A stretch of 64,000 nucleotides of DNA. Source: Chlamydiia bacterium (lineage in GTDB: Bacteria; Chlamydiota; Chlamydiia; Chlamydiales; Simkaniaceae). A model generated the notes under the pieces. The model did not search any database. It worked only from the letters and a program-made list of their open reading frames with translations, and had not been told where the DNA came from. The first letter of the stretch is position 1. Every line of letters begins with the position of its first letter. Of the stretch, positions 48,675-57,929 are shown in pieces. A program made the position numbers and the translations under genes. Location: assembly GCA_030429605.1 (NCBI GenBank), contig JAUIEV010000001.1:124001-188000 (forward strand), given 5' to 3'.

Positions 48675-49676
48675 TTACCCCTCATTAAGAGAAAGGACCC
48701 GAACCACTAGTTCGATCAACTTATGATACGATTCAGACGCTGTATCTACCTGCTTCATCGGAGGCAAGCTTCCACGGCTTTCAATAAGATCTCTCACCTC
48801 TTGTTCTTCCTCTGTCTTTTCCATTGTGTGGAAATAGTTCATTGCTACATCAAGTAGCTCATCGAGGTCTTCTTCCGTTTTGAGAAGCGTAATCACTTGT
48901 TCGAATACGTATTGAAATTGCTTACTATCACCTACATATGTCAGAAACTTGAGCACTTCTATGTAGAGTTGAAAATTCGGCTGTTCTTCAAGCTCTTCAA
49001 GGAGTCTCTCAAACATTGGGAGCGTGTCGGTTAAGTCCACGAGAGAGACGAGTCGAATTCGGAGAAAATCAAGCCACCGTGCATCTTCAAAATACTCCTG
49101 AAACGCATCAATAAGTTCAGAAGGATATGTTTCATGCCCCTTGTCAATAAGGTGTGAGATAAATTCAAATAAAAAAGCTTCTAGATCATGGCACACATAG
49201 CTTTTGATGGTCGAAAATGCAGCTTTTGGTTCATTCCCTTGGTCTACTGACTCATCGAGAATATCTTCGAGCGCTTCTAAAGCTTGGTATAAAGGCTCTC
49301 GAGCACTCTCCTTTCCATCTTCGTACTCTTCAATAATTGCATCAAGTTCATCACAAAAAATGGAAAGAGATTGTTTGTCAGCTCCAAGTCTGCGCCATAG
49401 TTCAAATACGATAAGATAGATTTGTTGACGAGCATCGATTGAAAGTGATTCATCAAGGAGACATTCTGTCAGCTCTTCTGGTGATTCACACTCTTGGATA
49501 TAGAGTAGAAAACTCTCTTCATCAAGATGAATATCTAAAAAAGTAAGACGATGAAACAACGTTTCATCAGACAGTGTTCGATAATCTTCTACCTGCCATG
49601 GTTTTACATCTTTCAGTAACCCATCTCGGTAATTAATTCGAAGCACATTAAAGAGGGCTCTTCCCTTAAAATCCAT
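48675..49676 (-). CDS. Acidic helical-repeat protein of unknown function
   Basis: The protein has 333 residues from the ATG at 49676; the longer form would start at a TTG and is less likely. It is strongly acidic and almost entirely helical (DIHLDEESFLLYIQECESPE; LIDAFQEYFEDARWLDFLRI; MFERLLEELEEQPNFQLYIE), suggesting TPR/HEAT-like repeats without a clear consensus. No signal or membrane segment. Probably a chlamydial conserved scaffold; I do not recognise a function. Confidence 0.7.
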   Translation of the reverse strand: MDFKGRALFNVLRINYRDGLLKDVKPWQVEDYRTLSDETLFHRLTFLDIHLDEESFLLYIQECESPEELTECLLDESLSIDARQQIYLIVFELWRRLGADKQSLSIFCDELDAIIEEYEDGKESAREPLYQALEALEDILDESVDQGNEPKAAFSTIKSYVCHDLEAFLFEFISHLIDKGHETYPSELIDAFQEYFEDARWLDFLRIRLVSLVDLTDTLPMFERLLEELEEQPNFQLYIEVLKFLTYVGDSKQFQYVFEQVITLLKTEEDLDELLDVAMNYFHTMEKTEEEQEVRDLIESRGSLPPMKQVDTASESYHKLIELVVRVLSLNEG

Positions 49677-49880
49677 AGACCAACAAAAAATAAACAAGCA
49701 TGCCAATCCTCAAAACAAAGGATTTTTTGCTTTCTTTCCATTTACAAAGGGGTATTTAAACATACCTTTGCATTTTTTAAAACTTTGTATCATCTATGGA
49801 TAAATTTCGGTGTCGGTATTGATTCGAGTGTGATATCATCCTAAATTGTTATTCTACATATAAAACGATTATTTCGTCAA

Positions 49881-50309
49881 ATGAAGCGTTCCTTTCTATT
49901 ATTAGAAGTTATCATTGCCCTTTCTTTGTTTGCTCTTTTTGCATCTACTTTTTTTGTTTCTCCTGCTCGGTTATTAAAACAAAAAATAACAGAAGTCCAC
50001 ACATTGGAACTTGCATACCTAGCTGATACTTGTCTTCTTGATGCCCTACAAGAGATTCCGCACATCCCATTTTCTTCCATCACAAATCAAAAAAAAGCAC
50101 CTCTTCGATATCTTCCTGAAATGGAGACTCCCCTTGGCACGTGTATTCGAAGCTACACTGTTTCAACAGAAAGTGAACCTGTTCAAGAGGCTACAACAGG
50201 AGCGCCTATCAAAAAATGTGCAATTACAGCAACATTACAACTTGGAGAGGCTAGCTATACAACAAAAAAATACGTGCTTATTTATGAAAAAAAGACTCAC
50301 TCTTTTTGA
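49881..50309 (+). CDS. Pseudopilin-like protein (type II secretion type), first of three
   Basis: The 142-residue protein starts MKRSFLLLEVIIALSLFALF, a short basic leader then a hydrophobic helix with Glu at the +5-like position, as in type II secretion pseudopilins (GspI-like). The remainder is a small globular domain with three Cys. It overlaps the next gene by 26 bases. The three genes resemble the Chlamydia CT569-CT568-CT567 order, downstream of gspD/E/F there as I recall; those core genes are not in this window. Confidence 0.75.
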   Translation: MKRSFLLLEVIIALSLFALFASTFFVSPARLLKQKITEVHTLELAYLADTCLLDALQEIPHIPFSSITNQKKAPLRYLPEMETPLGTCIRSYTVSTESEPVQEATTGAPIKKCAITATLQLGEASYTTKKYVLIYEKKTHSF

Positions 50310-50715
50310 AACACTCATTGCAGCATCACTTGCAGCACTCCTCTTTTCCCACCTTATTCACTCATATATTACTATGAGTAAAATAGGCGCTCTCTACACG
50401 GAAAAGAAAGCATATGTGATGCACCATGCGGACATACATACTGCTTTAAAAAATGCATATTCAGGAAAAGATGCTGCATTTGATGACGACTTCCTCTCTT
50501 TGCAAGGAACAACCCTCTATCTCAATGAAGCTCCTTTTATAGAGGGTGTCGAGGCATTTTCAATCAGCAAATACTATATTGAAAAAGGACGGATTTTCAA
50601 AGAAAAGGAATGGAAGAGTGATCACGACCTCTATGCGCTTACCATTCAGATCAATGATGCGTCCTACCCAATTTTTTGCAGTAAAAAAAGTGAGAGGTTT
50701 GCCACATGCAAATAA
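50284..50715 (+). CDS. Pseudopilin-like protein, second of three
   Basis: The protein has 143 residues from the ATG at 50284; the longer in-frame extension to 50038 is a shadow of the first pseudopilin gene. It starts MKKRLTLFETLIAASLAALL with the pilin-like Phe-Glu-Thr after a basic leader (GspJ-like). The globular part ends with FCSKKSERFATCK. Overlaps the third gene by 10 bases. Confidence 0.72.
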   Translation: MKKRLTLFETLIAASLAALLFSHLIHSYITMSKIGALYTEKKAYVMHHADIHTALKNAYSGKDAAFDDDFLSLQGTTLYLNEAPFIEGVEAFSISKYYIEKGRIFKEKEWKSDHDLYALTIQINDASYPIFCSKKSERFATCK

Positions 50716-51527
50716 TTCCTACTATGCTCATGTTTCTTTTACTTCTGACCTATATTGGGTACTCTCTTATTACGCAGTTTCGATTAAGCGGCGTAGAGGT
50801 GAAGCATCATATTGCACGGTATGAGGCAGAAAAAAACCTGTGGAATGAAAAAACACACGCAGCTTTTTCATCTTTGCAAAAAAAAAGCATTCCAAAGCCT
50901 TCTTCTGAGACTGCAGAAAAAAAAGTTACCTTCCATCCAAGAAGAAGCACTGCTATTCTTCAACCACACAGCCTTCTCCCCCTTCTTGAAAACAGTACAC
51001 CTCAAGAGCTTTCTCACGCCATTGATGCACTATTTCTTTTTTTCTATGCGCCTGTAACGATTGAAGGAAAACCCGTTTCCCAGAAATATCTTCTTTCAGA
51101 GTTTCATGCGCTGCTTGCGCGAGCTAAATCACAAAAAATGTCTGGGGAAGACCCAACATGGGACACGCTCCTTAGAGACACACCCTTTGAAACAAAGGTA
51201 AAAGAGGGAACGAAGAGAGTCTCCTGGACTCCTCGAAAGGGGTATCCCCCCATTCATACGGTTTTTTCTTTTGAAGAAGCACCTTCACCTCTTGTCTTTT
51301 CTGGCCTTCCGGAAAGTGCTCTGCTGTGTCTTTTCTCACAAAATGAAACTGCCCTTATTTTGCAAAGAGAACAGGAGCTAAATAACGGGTACCCACTATC
51401 TATCCAGGAGCTTGAGGCGCTTTTACCCGGCCACTCAATATGTCCCTTTCTTCATTCAAAAAAAGGCAAAAAAGGGAAACGTACGGCGCATGATGAACAC
51501 TTTATCGTTGAAATAACTGCCCCTTGA
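50706..51527 (+). CDS. Membrane-anchored protein coupled to the pseudopilins
   Basis: The 273-residue protein has an N-terminal hydrophobic segment (MLMFLLLLTYIGYSLITQF) followed by a periplasmic part without recognised motifs, ending in a basic stretch (KKGKKGKRTA). Position and topology suggest a minor pseudopilin or GspK/L-like assembly factor (CT567-like). Function is inferred from the neighbours only. Confidence 0.65.
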   Translation: MQIIPTMLMFLLLLTYIGYSLITQFRLSGVEVKHHIARYEAEKNLWNEKTHAAFSSLQKKSIPKPSSETAEKKVTFHPRRSTAILQPHSLLPLLENSTPQELSHAIDALFLFFYAPVTIEGKPVSQKYLLSEFHALLARAKSQKMSGEDPTWDTLLRDTPFETKVKEGTKRVSWTPRKGYPPIHTVFSFEEAPSPLVFSGLPESALLCLFSQNETALILQREQELNNGYPLSIQELEALLPGHSICPFLHSKKGKKGKRTAHDEHFIVEITAP

Positions 51528-51538
51528 TAACCTTGTAT

Positions 51539-52666
51539 CTAAGTATAACTATTCAGATGTCCCTGAGGTGTCTCAATTTCTTCTTGAGCGTGCAGCGGTG
51601 CTGTGATGATAAAGCTTGTTCCTTTTCCTTCTTCTGATTCAGCTGAAAGTGAACATCCATGAATAGAGACAATTTTTTGGACAATAGACAATCCAAGTCC
51701 AGCTCCTCCCAGTCGTCTTGAGTGTGTTTTGTCGACTGTATAAAACCGCTCAAAGATATGTGGGAGATCACCTTGAGGAATGCCTTTCCCTTTATCTGAA
51801 ATGCGTACATGCACTTCCCCTTCAACAGATTCAATAGTTGTTGTAATCTCCGCAGGGCACTCACTATATTTCACTGCATTTTCAAGCAGATTCATACATG
51901 CTAACTCTAGAAGATCAGGGTCTCCCCAAACTTCTGCAACAGATACGTTGTGTAGTAACTCAATTTGCACCTCCGGATGGACGGAAAGAAGCGTATAGTG
52001 GCACCCGTCTAACAAAGGAATAAGATCAACCGGTTGCCCTTTTTCGAGAACGCGATTATCCAAATCTGCTAGAGTAATCAGATTTTTGACTAAAGTACTC
52101 ATCCTCGTACAGTTTTTTAGTATTTTATCAACAACACCTTCAAGCATATCTGTTGAAACTTCAGAAGCATCCTGAAGCATCTCTGTAAAGCCGCGTATAA
52201 TTGTGATCGGCGTTCTCAATTCATGAGAGGCATTTGCAACAAAATTTTTTCCCATCATGTGCATTCGATCAGACGCTGTTCTATCATGAAATACCAACAT
52301 GACTCTTCCACTTCGAACCATGATTGCAGATATTCCAACGCTCTGAAATTTCGGATGTTCTGTCATGTAGGTGTCAGTTTTTGGCTTTTTCTCAAGAAGA
52401 ACACATTTCGCAATGCTCTCACTCAGCTCAGAAAGTTTTTTTTGAGGCGCCTGTGCCACAGCATTCATTGTCCTCCCTTTGGAAAGGTGAGGAAAAAGCG
52501 TGTATGCTGCTGCATTTGCATACACAAGCGAAAGCTCCTTATCAAGCAAGACAACGCCATTAAATAAGCTATCCATCATTCGTTTTTTTTCTTTCACAAG
52601 AAAGAAGAGTCGAAAAAATGTAAATATACAAAGAAGTGTTACAGCAATAAGGAGTGTCAAAATCAT
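51539..52666 (-). CDS. Sensor histidine kinase (PhoR-like), orphan
   Basis: The 375-residue protein has one N-terminal membrane span (LTLLIAVTLLCIFTFFRLFF), a PAS-like domain (~30-125, FNGVVLLDKELSLVYANAAA), the HisKA box NFVANASHELRTPITIIRGF with the phospho-His, and a complete ATPase domain: NLLENAVKYS (N), SDKGKGIPQGDLPHIFERF (G1/F) and LGGAGLGLSIVQKI (G2). All catalytic boxes look intact. No response regulator is adjacent; the nearest signalling gene is the cyclase 47 bases upstream on the same strand. The signal is unknown. Confidence 0.92.
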   Translation of the reverse strand: MILTLLIAVTLLCIFTFFRLFFLVKEKKRMMDSLFNGVVLLDKELSLVYANAAAYTLFPHLSKGRTMNAVAQAPQKKLSELSESIAKCVLLEKKPKTDTYMTEHPKFQSVGISAIMVRSGRVMLVFHDRTASDRMHMMGKNFVANASHELRTPITIIRGFTEMLQDASEVSTDMLEGVVDKILKNCTRMSTLVKNLITLADLDNRVLEKGQPVDLIPLLDGCHYTLLSVHPEVQIELLHNVSVAEVWGDPDLLELACMNLLENAVKYSECPAEITTTIESVEGEVHVRISDKGKGIPQGDLPHIFERFYTVDKTHSRRLGGAGLGLSIVQKIVSIHGCSLSAESEEGKGTSFIITAPLHAQEEIETPQGHLNSYT

Positions 52667-52713
52667 GAGAAAAAGTATAAATAAGCTGATGAAAACTTGG
52701 AAAGAAAAAACAG

Positions 52714-55188
52714 TTATTTTGGTGGGCTTTGAGGTGGACTTGCTCCTTTAAGTTCAACTTTTAATACCTCAAAGTCATGAGAAAACCCTTTCAGATCAAC
52801 ATCTGTCAGTTTTTCAAATGTATATTTCTCTTTATCACCTAATTTTTCATAGGTTTCTTGACTAATGACAATGACATTTTCACCAGCAAAAGAACACAGG
52901 CGTGCCGCTCTATTCACATTAGATCCTAACACGGTGTAGTTCAGCCTATTTTCTGCTCCCATGTTCCCTGCCAAGACCATTCCGGTATGAATTCCGAAGC
53001 CCATATTTACTTCCGGCTTCCCCTCTTTTTTCCGTTCTTGGTTCCACTCACCTAAAACGTAGCGCATTGCAAATGCTGCATCGAGTGCTTTTTGAGGAGC
53101 CTCAGCAGACTCTACAGGCGCACCAAAAAGAGCCATTATTTCATCACCGACATATTTATCGATAACTCCACCAAATTCATCAACTTGATGCGAGACTTTG
53201 GTCATACACCCATTGAGAAGTTCAATCACTTCTGTAGGCGACATGTTTTCTGTAAGGTTTGTAAAGTGCCGGACATCTCCAAAAAGAACTGTGACTTCTC
53301 TCTCTTCTCCACCGAGGTGTATATTTCCCTCCAAAGCTTCTTTTGCAATTTCTGGAGAGACCACTTTATTTAACACTCCACGAACCTTCTCTTTTTCTTT
53401 TAATCCTTTCACCATTTCAAAAAAGGAGTGGTACAGAGTTTCAATTTCATCCGTTCTTCGTTTATTTTTAGGAGGTGGTTCAAGGCAATCAAGCTTTCCT
53501 TGCGCGACTTCTTTTGTTGCTTTTGCAAGACGAGTGATGGGACGAGTAATCGAGCGAGCAATGTAGTGAAGAATAATGAGAACGATTATAAGACACCCAA
53601 GTCCGGCAAGTCGAACATTTGATGAAATCCGCTTTATTAACAGCTTCGATGCTCTATTAATGCTATTGAGTAGTTCATATTCGACTGCTTTCAACTTAAA
53701 AACAAAAAAGTGAAAATCCATTTTTTGGAATGGTTGAATGTGTAGATAGAAATACTCTTTTCCATCAACTTGAACAACTCCTGTGGTCTCTTTCAGCATT
53801 GATTGAACAGGAAGATCATCCCAGTATTTTTTTTCAATTTCTTGTCCTTGCGCATCAACAATTTGTACAATTTTATCCTTTGATACAAAGGCTGTACTCT
53901 CATTGGCTGCTCGTGCAATGTCTTGTAAAAAGCGACGACTGTCTATCCCAATTGAAAGAGACCCTTCCTTTCCTTGTGACTGCATATAGAGCGTATTTCC
54001 CAAGAAGACAAGTCCCTGATGCGAACTAACCATCAGCTCTAGTGTATTTGGCAAACAATACGGCACCTTATTCTTTTTAAAAGAAGCATTCCCACACACT
54101 GACTCTGGATAAATAGGCTTTTTTAAAAACACTTCATCCGTCAATAACCCCTCAGCGGAAGGCTCACCAAGAATGACATGCCCTAACCCTTTTGGTGAAA
54201 ATGTATCAAATGGTGTAAATCCAAAAGCACCACTCGCTATAAGGGTCGATAGCCCCCAGGTCATCCCTACTTTGTCGTACTTTGAAACAATTTCAGAAAA
54301 ATATCGTTTTAGGTTTGGGTCATTCCGTTCACCAAGAAAAATTTGGTAGTTATTTTCACCTGGAGAGGTCCAAGGCTGGGAGTGCTTATAGCTCTTTATT
54401 TTGTAAAGCGCCTCACGTTTCCACGCTTCCATTGTTTTTGCTGAAGAGATTTCTTCCTGAATATATTTTTGTGCAACACCAATATTCGTAAGCAGAACTT
54501 GCATAAAGCTTCTTCGTGCCGGAACATCAATCCACTTTATAAATGGGTCAACAAAATTCAAAGAAACGTCTACTTCATTAATCTTTGCTTTTTTCGTATC
54601 AAATTTGAGCAGTGTTTCTGGATCAAAGAGCGCATAATAGGCAGAGTGCGTTTCAAGTTTTATTTGCTCAGAAAAATTATAGTGAACTCGAACACCAATA
54701 TACGGCCCTTTCCACTTGCCATCTATATTCATCACTTGAGCAAGGATTATTTCATCATTTATTGGATAATAATGCATTCCGTTCTTATCGACTTCATCAA
54801 CGACAACAGAAGCTGAAAGTTGATGCCCATCAAGGTTTTGAACAAAATCGATCCACTGATTTGTGAGTTTTAAAGACGCTGTGTTCAGCCAGGTGTGGTG
54901 TTTTCTGTTATAGTTATTTGGAGCAAAACCGTCTCTAAGATGAGGGAATCGGGCTATTTTAGCGAGAACAGCATCAATTTCAGCTTGTGCTTTTGAAATT
55001 TCCATTTGTAGATATTTTTCAAAATGCTCTCGTTTCATTTCATTGAGATGAATGATCTCTGATTCAAGCTGCTTTTCTGCCTCAACAAGGTTCGTTCTCG
55101 TGAAATATTCCTCAACAGCATATGAAATAGCAAAGGCTACAAAAAAAAGAGCGCCAACTATGACAAAAAGACGGGTACGCAGTTTCAT
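52714..55188 (-). CDS. Membrane class III adenylate/guanylate cyclase with extracytoplasmic sensor
   Basis: The 824 residues comprise TM1 (~6-25, LFVIVGALFFVAFAISYAV), a large periplasmic sensor region (~26-520, Cache-like by topology), TM2 (LAGLGCLIIVLIILHYIA), a HAMP segment (RSITRPITRLAKATKEVAQG) and a C-terminal class III cyclase: VTVLFGDVRHFTNLTENMSP (metal Asp), DKYVGDEIMALFGAP (metal Asp, purine Lys) and LNYTVLGSNVNRAARL (transition-state Asn/Arg). The catalytic set appears complete. The product is likely cAMP, but the purine-selecting positions are not decisive. It shares a direction with the orphan histidine kinase. Confidence 0.93.
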   Translation of the reverse strand: MKLRTRLFVIVGALFFVAFAISYAVEEYFTRTNLVEAEKQLESEIIHLNEMKREHFEKYLQMEISKAQAEIDAVLAKIARFPHLRDGFAPNNYNRKHHTWLNTASLKLTNQWIDFVQNLDGHQLSASVVVDEVDKNGMHYYPINDEIILAQVMNIDGKWKGPYIGVRVHYNFSEQIKLETHSAYYALFDPETLLKFDTKKAKINEVDVSLNFVDPFIKWIDVPARRSFMQVLLTNIGVAQKYIQEEISSAKTMEAWKREALYKIKSYKHSQPWTSPGENNYQIFLGERNDPNLKRYFSEIVSKYDKVGMTWGLSTLIASGAFGFTPFDTFSPKGLGHVILGEPSAEGLLTDEVFLKKPIYPESVCGNASFKKNKVPYCLPNTLELMVSSHQGLVFLGNTLYMQSQGKEGSLSIGIDSRRFLQDIARAANESTAFVSKDKIVQIVDAQGQEIEKKYWDDLPVQSMLKETTGVVQVDGKEYFYLHIQPFQKMDFHFFVFKLKAVEYELLNSINRASKLLIKRISSNVRLAGLGCLIIVLIILHYIARSITRPITRLAKATKEVAQGKLDCLEPPPKNKRRTDEIETLYHSFFEMVKGLKEKEKVRGVLNKVVSPEIAKEALEGNIHLGGEEREVTVLFGDVRHFTNLTENMSPTEVIELLNGCMTKVSHQVDEFGGVIDKYVGDEIMALFGAPVESAEAPQKALDAAFAMRYVLGEWNQERKKEGKPEVNMGFGIHTGMVLAGNMGAENRLNYTVLGSNVNRAARLCSFAGENVIVISQETYEKLGDKEKYTFEKLTDVDLKGFSHDFEVLKVELKGASPPQSPPK

Positions 55189-55196
55189 CTCGTGTC

Positions 55197-56219
55197 CTAC
55201 ACGGTCAGTTTTTTTGGCCCATCTTTTGTGATAAGATACATTTCCTCAAGTCGAATCCCTCCAATTTTTGGAAGGTATAGTCCCGGCTCAATTGCAAGTA
55301 CCATATTTTCAACTAACACAGCATCATCGTTTGAACGTATTGCGCTGACGATAGGAGGTTCATGGACTTCTAATCCAACTCCATGCCCGAGTGCATGAAG
55401 ATAGAGGTCTTCCACGCCATGCTCAGCAAACACATCCCTCACAGCTTGATCGACTGCTCGAAGTGGTGTTCCTATCTTCAGTTGACTACGCGCTGTGTCC
55501 TGGGCCTTTTCAACCGTTGTATATAGAGTTTGAATTTTTTCTGAAACCATTCCATAAAAAAAACATCGTGTCATATCTGATGCATATCCTTGCACCTGAA
55601 CACCAAGGTCCATTAAAATGGGCATGTTTTGTTTCAGCTTTGTCTTTCCGGAGCGATGGTGAGGCATCGCTCCGTTACCTCCAAATGCGATAATTGGCTC
55701 GAAGGCAAGTTTATCAGCGCCATTTTTTCTCGCGTATACCTCAAACTCTATAGCAAGCTGCTCTTCCGTTATGCCGAGCCGAACTTTCTTTCGTATGTGT
55801 TCATACGCTTTATGCAGAAGAAGGCAACTTTTTCGAATCAAACGAACTTCTGAGGGATCTTTTTGCATTCGGACACGCATGATAGGGTTTATCGATGTCC
55901 ACGGTTTTGCATTCCCTCCTTTTTGGAGGGTTGTGCCTTCCTGATACGAAGAGTCGAGAGGATCAAAGTAAAACTGCTTTACATCTGAAAGGTATGCTTT
56001 CTCTTCTTCTCCAAGCCCGCGTACCGGAAGAGGTGAATGTTTTTTCGCATACTGAGTGTAGCGGCTATCTACAAATACAACTGAGCTTCCCTCTTGAAGA
56101 AAAAGGGCTCCACGAGAAAGTTGTAATCCTGTGAGATAAAAAATGTGGGCCAAGTTCGTTGTATAAAACCCACCATCTACATGCCCCTCAGCAGCTCGAA
56201 TCCTATCCTTCCAATTCAC
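55197..56219 (-). CDS. pepP: Xaa-Pro aminopeptidase (M24)
   Basis: This cytosolic metallopeptidase removes N-terminal residues before proline. The 340 residues have the pita-bread metal ligands: LMDLGVQVQGYASDMTRCF (two Asp), LGHGVGLEVHEPP (His), and AIEPGLYLPKIGGIRLEEM (two Glu), together with PHHRSGKTKL. It overlaps mutL by 17 bases; pepP next to mutL is also the arrangement in Chlamydia (CT574-CT575 as I recall). Confidence 0.95.
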   Translation of the reverse strand: MNWKDRIRAAEGHVDGGFYTTNLAHIFYLTGLQLSRGALFLQEGSSVVFVDSRYTQYAKKHSPLPVRGLGEEEKAYLSDVKQFYFDPLDSSYQEGTTLQKGGNAKPWTSINPIMRVRMQKDPSEVRLIRKSCLLLHKAYEHIRKKVRLGITEEQLAIEFEVYARKNGADKLAFEPIIAFGGNGAMPHHRSGKTKLKQNMPILMDLGVQVQGYASDMTRCFFYGMVSEKIQTLYTTVEKAQDTARSQLKIGTPLRAVDQAVRDVFAEHGVEDLYLHALGHGVGLEVHEPPIVSAIRSNDDAVLVENMVLAIEPGLYLPKIGGIRLEEMYLITKDGPKKLTV

Positions 56220-57834
56220 GAAATAAAAACTCCTTACAGATTGGCTTCCCTTCAGGGCAGATAAGCGGCTCTTTCGTTTTTAAAAGTTCTCGAGCAAGGG
56301 CCATTGCTTCTGCCTGTGTCTTATGCTCCCATTTTTCACTCATATATTTTAATGCAGAAAGTCGCAATGCATCTTCTTTCTTTTGCTGGAGAGCCCCTCC
56401 TAAACGAAACGTTTCAAGGGCATCAAAAAATACGTTTTCTACATTTTCATACTGCACGGCTGCAGCATCAATAATCGTTTCGTGTTGCCCAAAGGCACGT
56501 GCAGAGATCCCTACTTTTTTTAGTGCTGCTATTTCACCCTCTGAAATTGTTTCTCGTACCACACATGGAGTCATGAGAGCCTGCAATTGAAATGATTCAT
56601 TTGTAGATTTCTCGAAAAATACCCTTTTTCGAGCCCGCTTCAAATTCATAACAATCACCCCTTCTGAAAACTGAAGAAAAGGCGCTGCAAGAAAAAGAAG
56701 GTGTGCATGCTTACCTATAACCGGAAGGCGCTCTACTTCCTCAAAAAATTGGGGATCAGGTTGTGTCACTTTCCATTCAAACGTAGGTTCTTCTAGAACC
56801 TCTGGCATCGGCTCATTCTTTGTAAAAACGGATGTGTCGTACGTCTTTTTCCAGTCCGTAGAGAAAAAGCTCTGGGATACGGCATGACGGACAAAGTTTT
56901 TTATACTTGTTTCATCTTGAAATCGAACTTCTTTTTTTTGCGGATGGACATTGACATCGACCTCTTTGCCTGAAAGCTGTAAGAAAAGGATAAAAATGGG
57001 GTGTTTTTTTTCTTCTATTCTCGTTCCGTATCCATCTTTTACTGCATACGAAATATGAGGCGATTGGACAGGCCTACCGTTAACAAAAAGGTACTGCCCC
57101 CCACGATTCACTCGAACAGATGCTGTACTTCCAACATACCCATGAACTGAAAGAGATCCTTTCTCGTAAGCAACACGGATTCCATTTTTTAAAAAGTCTT
57201 TTCCAAAAAGCTCTTCTATACGCTCTTTCAAGTCTGTTTTTGTTGCACTCAGTTGCACTTTTCCAAGTGAAGTAACGGTAAAAGCGACCTCCGTGTGCGC
57301 AAGCATAAGTGTCATGACTGTTTTTAATAGTTCAGTGGTACTTGCTCCTGAAGATTTTTGAAATTTTCTTCGAGCAGGGGTATTAAAAAAAAGCTCCGCA
57401 ATTTCAATAGTTGTCCCACTCGTACGTGCACCCGGCCCAACATCCTGGATTTCTCCCCCAATAAGTGACACTTTAGTTGTAGACTCGCCATTTGATGTCG
57501 TCATCTCTATTTTTGATACAGAGGCAATTGAAGCGAGGGCTTCTCCTCGAAATCCATTTGTACGCACCGATTGAAGATCTTTTATAGTACGTATTTTCGA
57601 TGTTGCATGTTGCTGAAAAGCAAGACAGGCATCTTCCTGCGTCATTCCATGCCCATTGTCTGCTACTCGAAGTAACTTAAGACCTCCTCCGATATATTCA
57701 AGTGAAATCTCTGTCGCCCCTGCGTCGATTGCATTTTCGATTAATTCTTTCGCAACTGATGCAGGACTTTCAACAACTTCTCCAGCCGCTATTTGATTTA
57801 TAGTCTGCTCATCAAGCTTTTGAATGACGCCCAC
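56203..57834 (-). CDS. mutL: DNA mismatch repair protein MutL
   Basis: MutL couples MutS to downstream repair factors. The 543-residue protein starts at GTG (57834) with AAGGA upstream. The GHKL ATPase is intact: ESPASVAKELIENAIDAGA, DNGHGM, QQHATSKI and TNGFRGEALASIASV. The C-terminal dimerisation domain is divergent and lacks the DQHAxxExxxE endonuclease motif (MNLKRARKRVFFEKS in that place), so it is a non-nicking type. A histone-like linker joins the domains. Confidence 0.95.
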   Translation of the reverse strand: MGVIQKLDEQTINQIAAGEVVESPASVAKELIENAIDAGATEISLEYIGGGLKLLRVADNGHGMTQEDACLAFQQHATSKIRTIKDLQSVRTNGFRGEALASIASVSKIEMTTSNGESTTKVSLIGGEIQDVGPGARTSGTTIEIAELFFNTPARRKFQKSSGASTTELLKTVMTLMLAHTEVAFTVTSLGKVQLSATKTDLKERIEELFGKDFLKNGIRVAYEKGSLSVHGYVGSTASVRVNRGGQYLFVNGRPVQSPHISYAVKDGYGTRIEEKKHPIFILFLQLSGKEVDVNVHPQKKEVRFQDETSIKNFVRHAVSQSFFSTDWKKTYDTSVFTKNEPMPEVLEEPTFEWKVTQPDPQFFEEVERLPVIGKHAHLLFLAAPFLQFSEGVIVMNLKRARKRVFFEKSTNESFQLQALMTPCVVRETISEGEIAALKKVGISARAFGQHETIIDAAAVQYENVENVFFDALETFRLGGALQQKKEDALRLSALKYMSEKWEHKTQAEAMALARELLKTKEPLICPEGKPICKEFLFRELEG

Positions 57835-57869
57835 TGCTTTTCCTTTTTTTTAAAAGGAGTTTACTCACT

Positions 57870-57897
57870 TTGATAATAAACATGAAGAATGTATAGT
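57870..57897 (+). promoter_or_regulatory. pepF promoter
   Basis: TTGATA (57870-57875), a 16-base spacer and TATAGT (57892-57897), 33 bases before the pepF ATG. Confidence 0.6.
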
Positions 57898-57929
57898 GAC
57901 CAAATTCTATTTTTCCAAAGGGATAAAAA

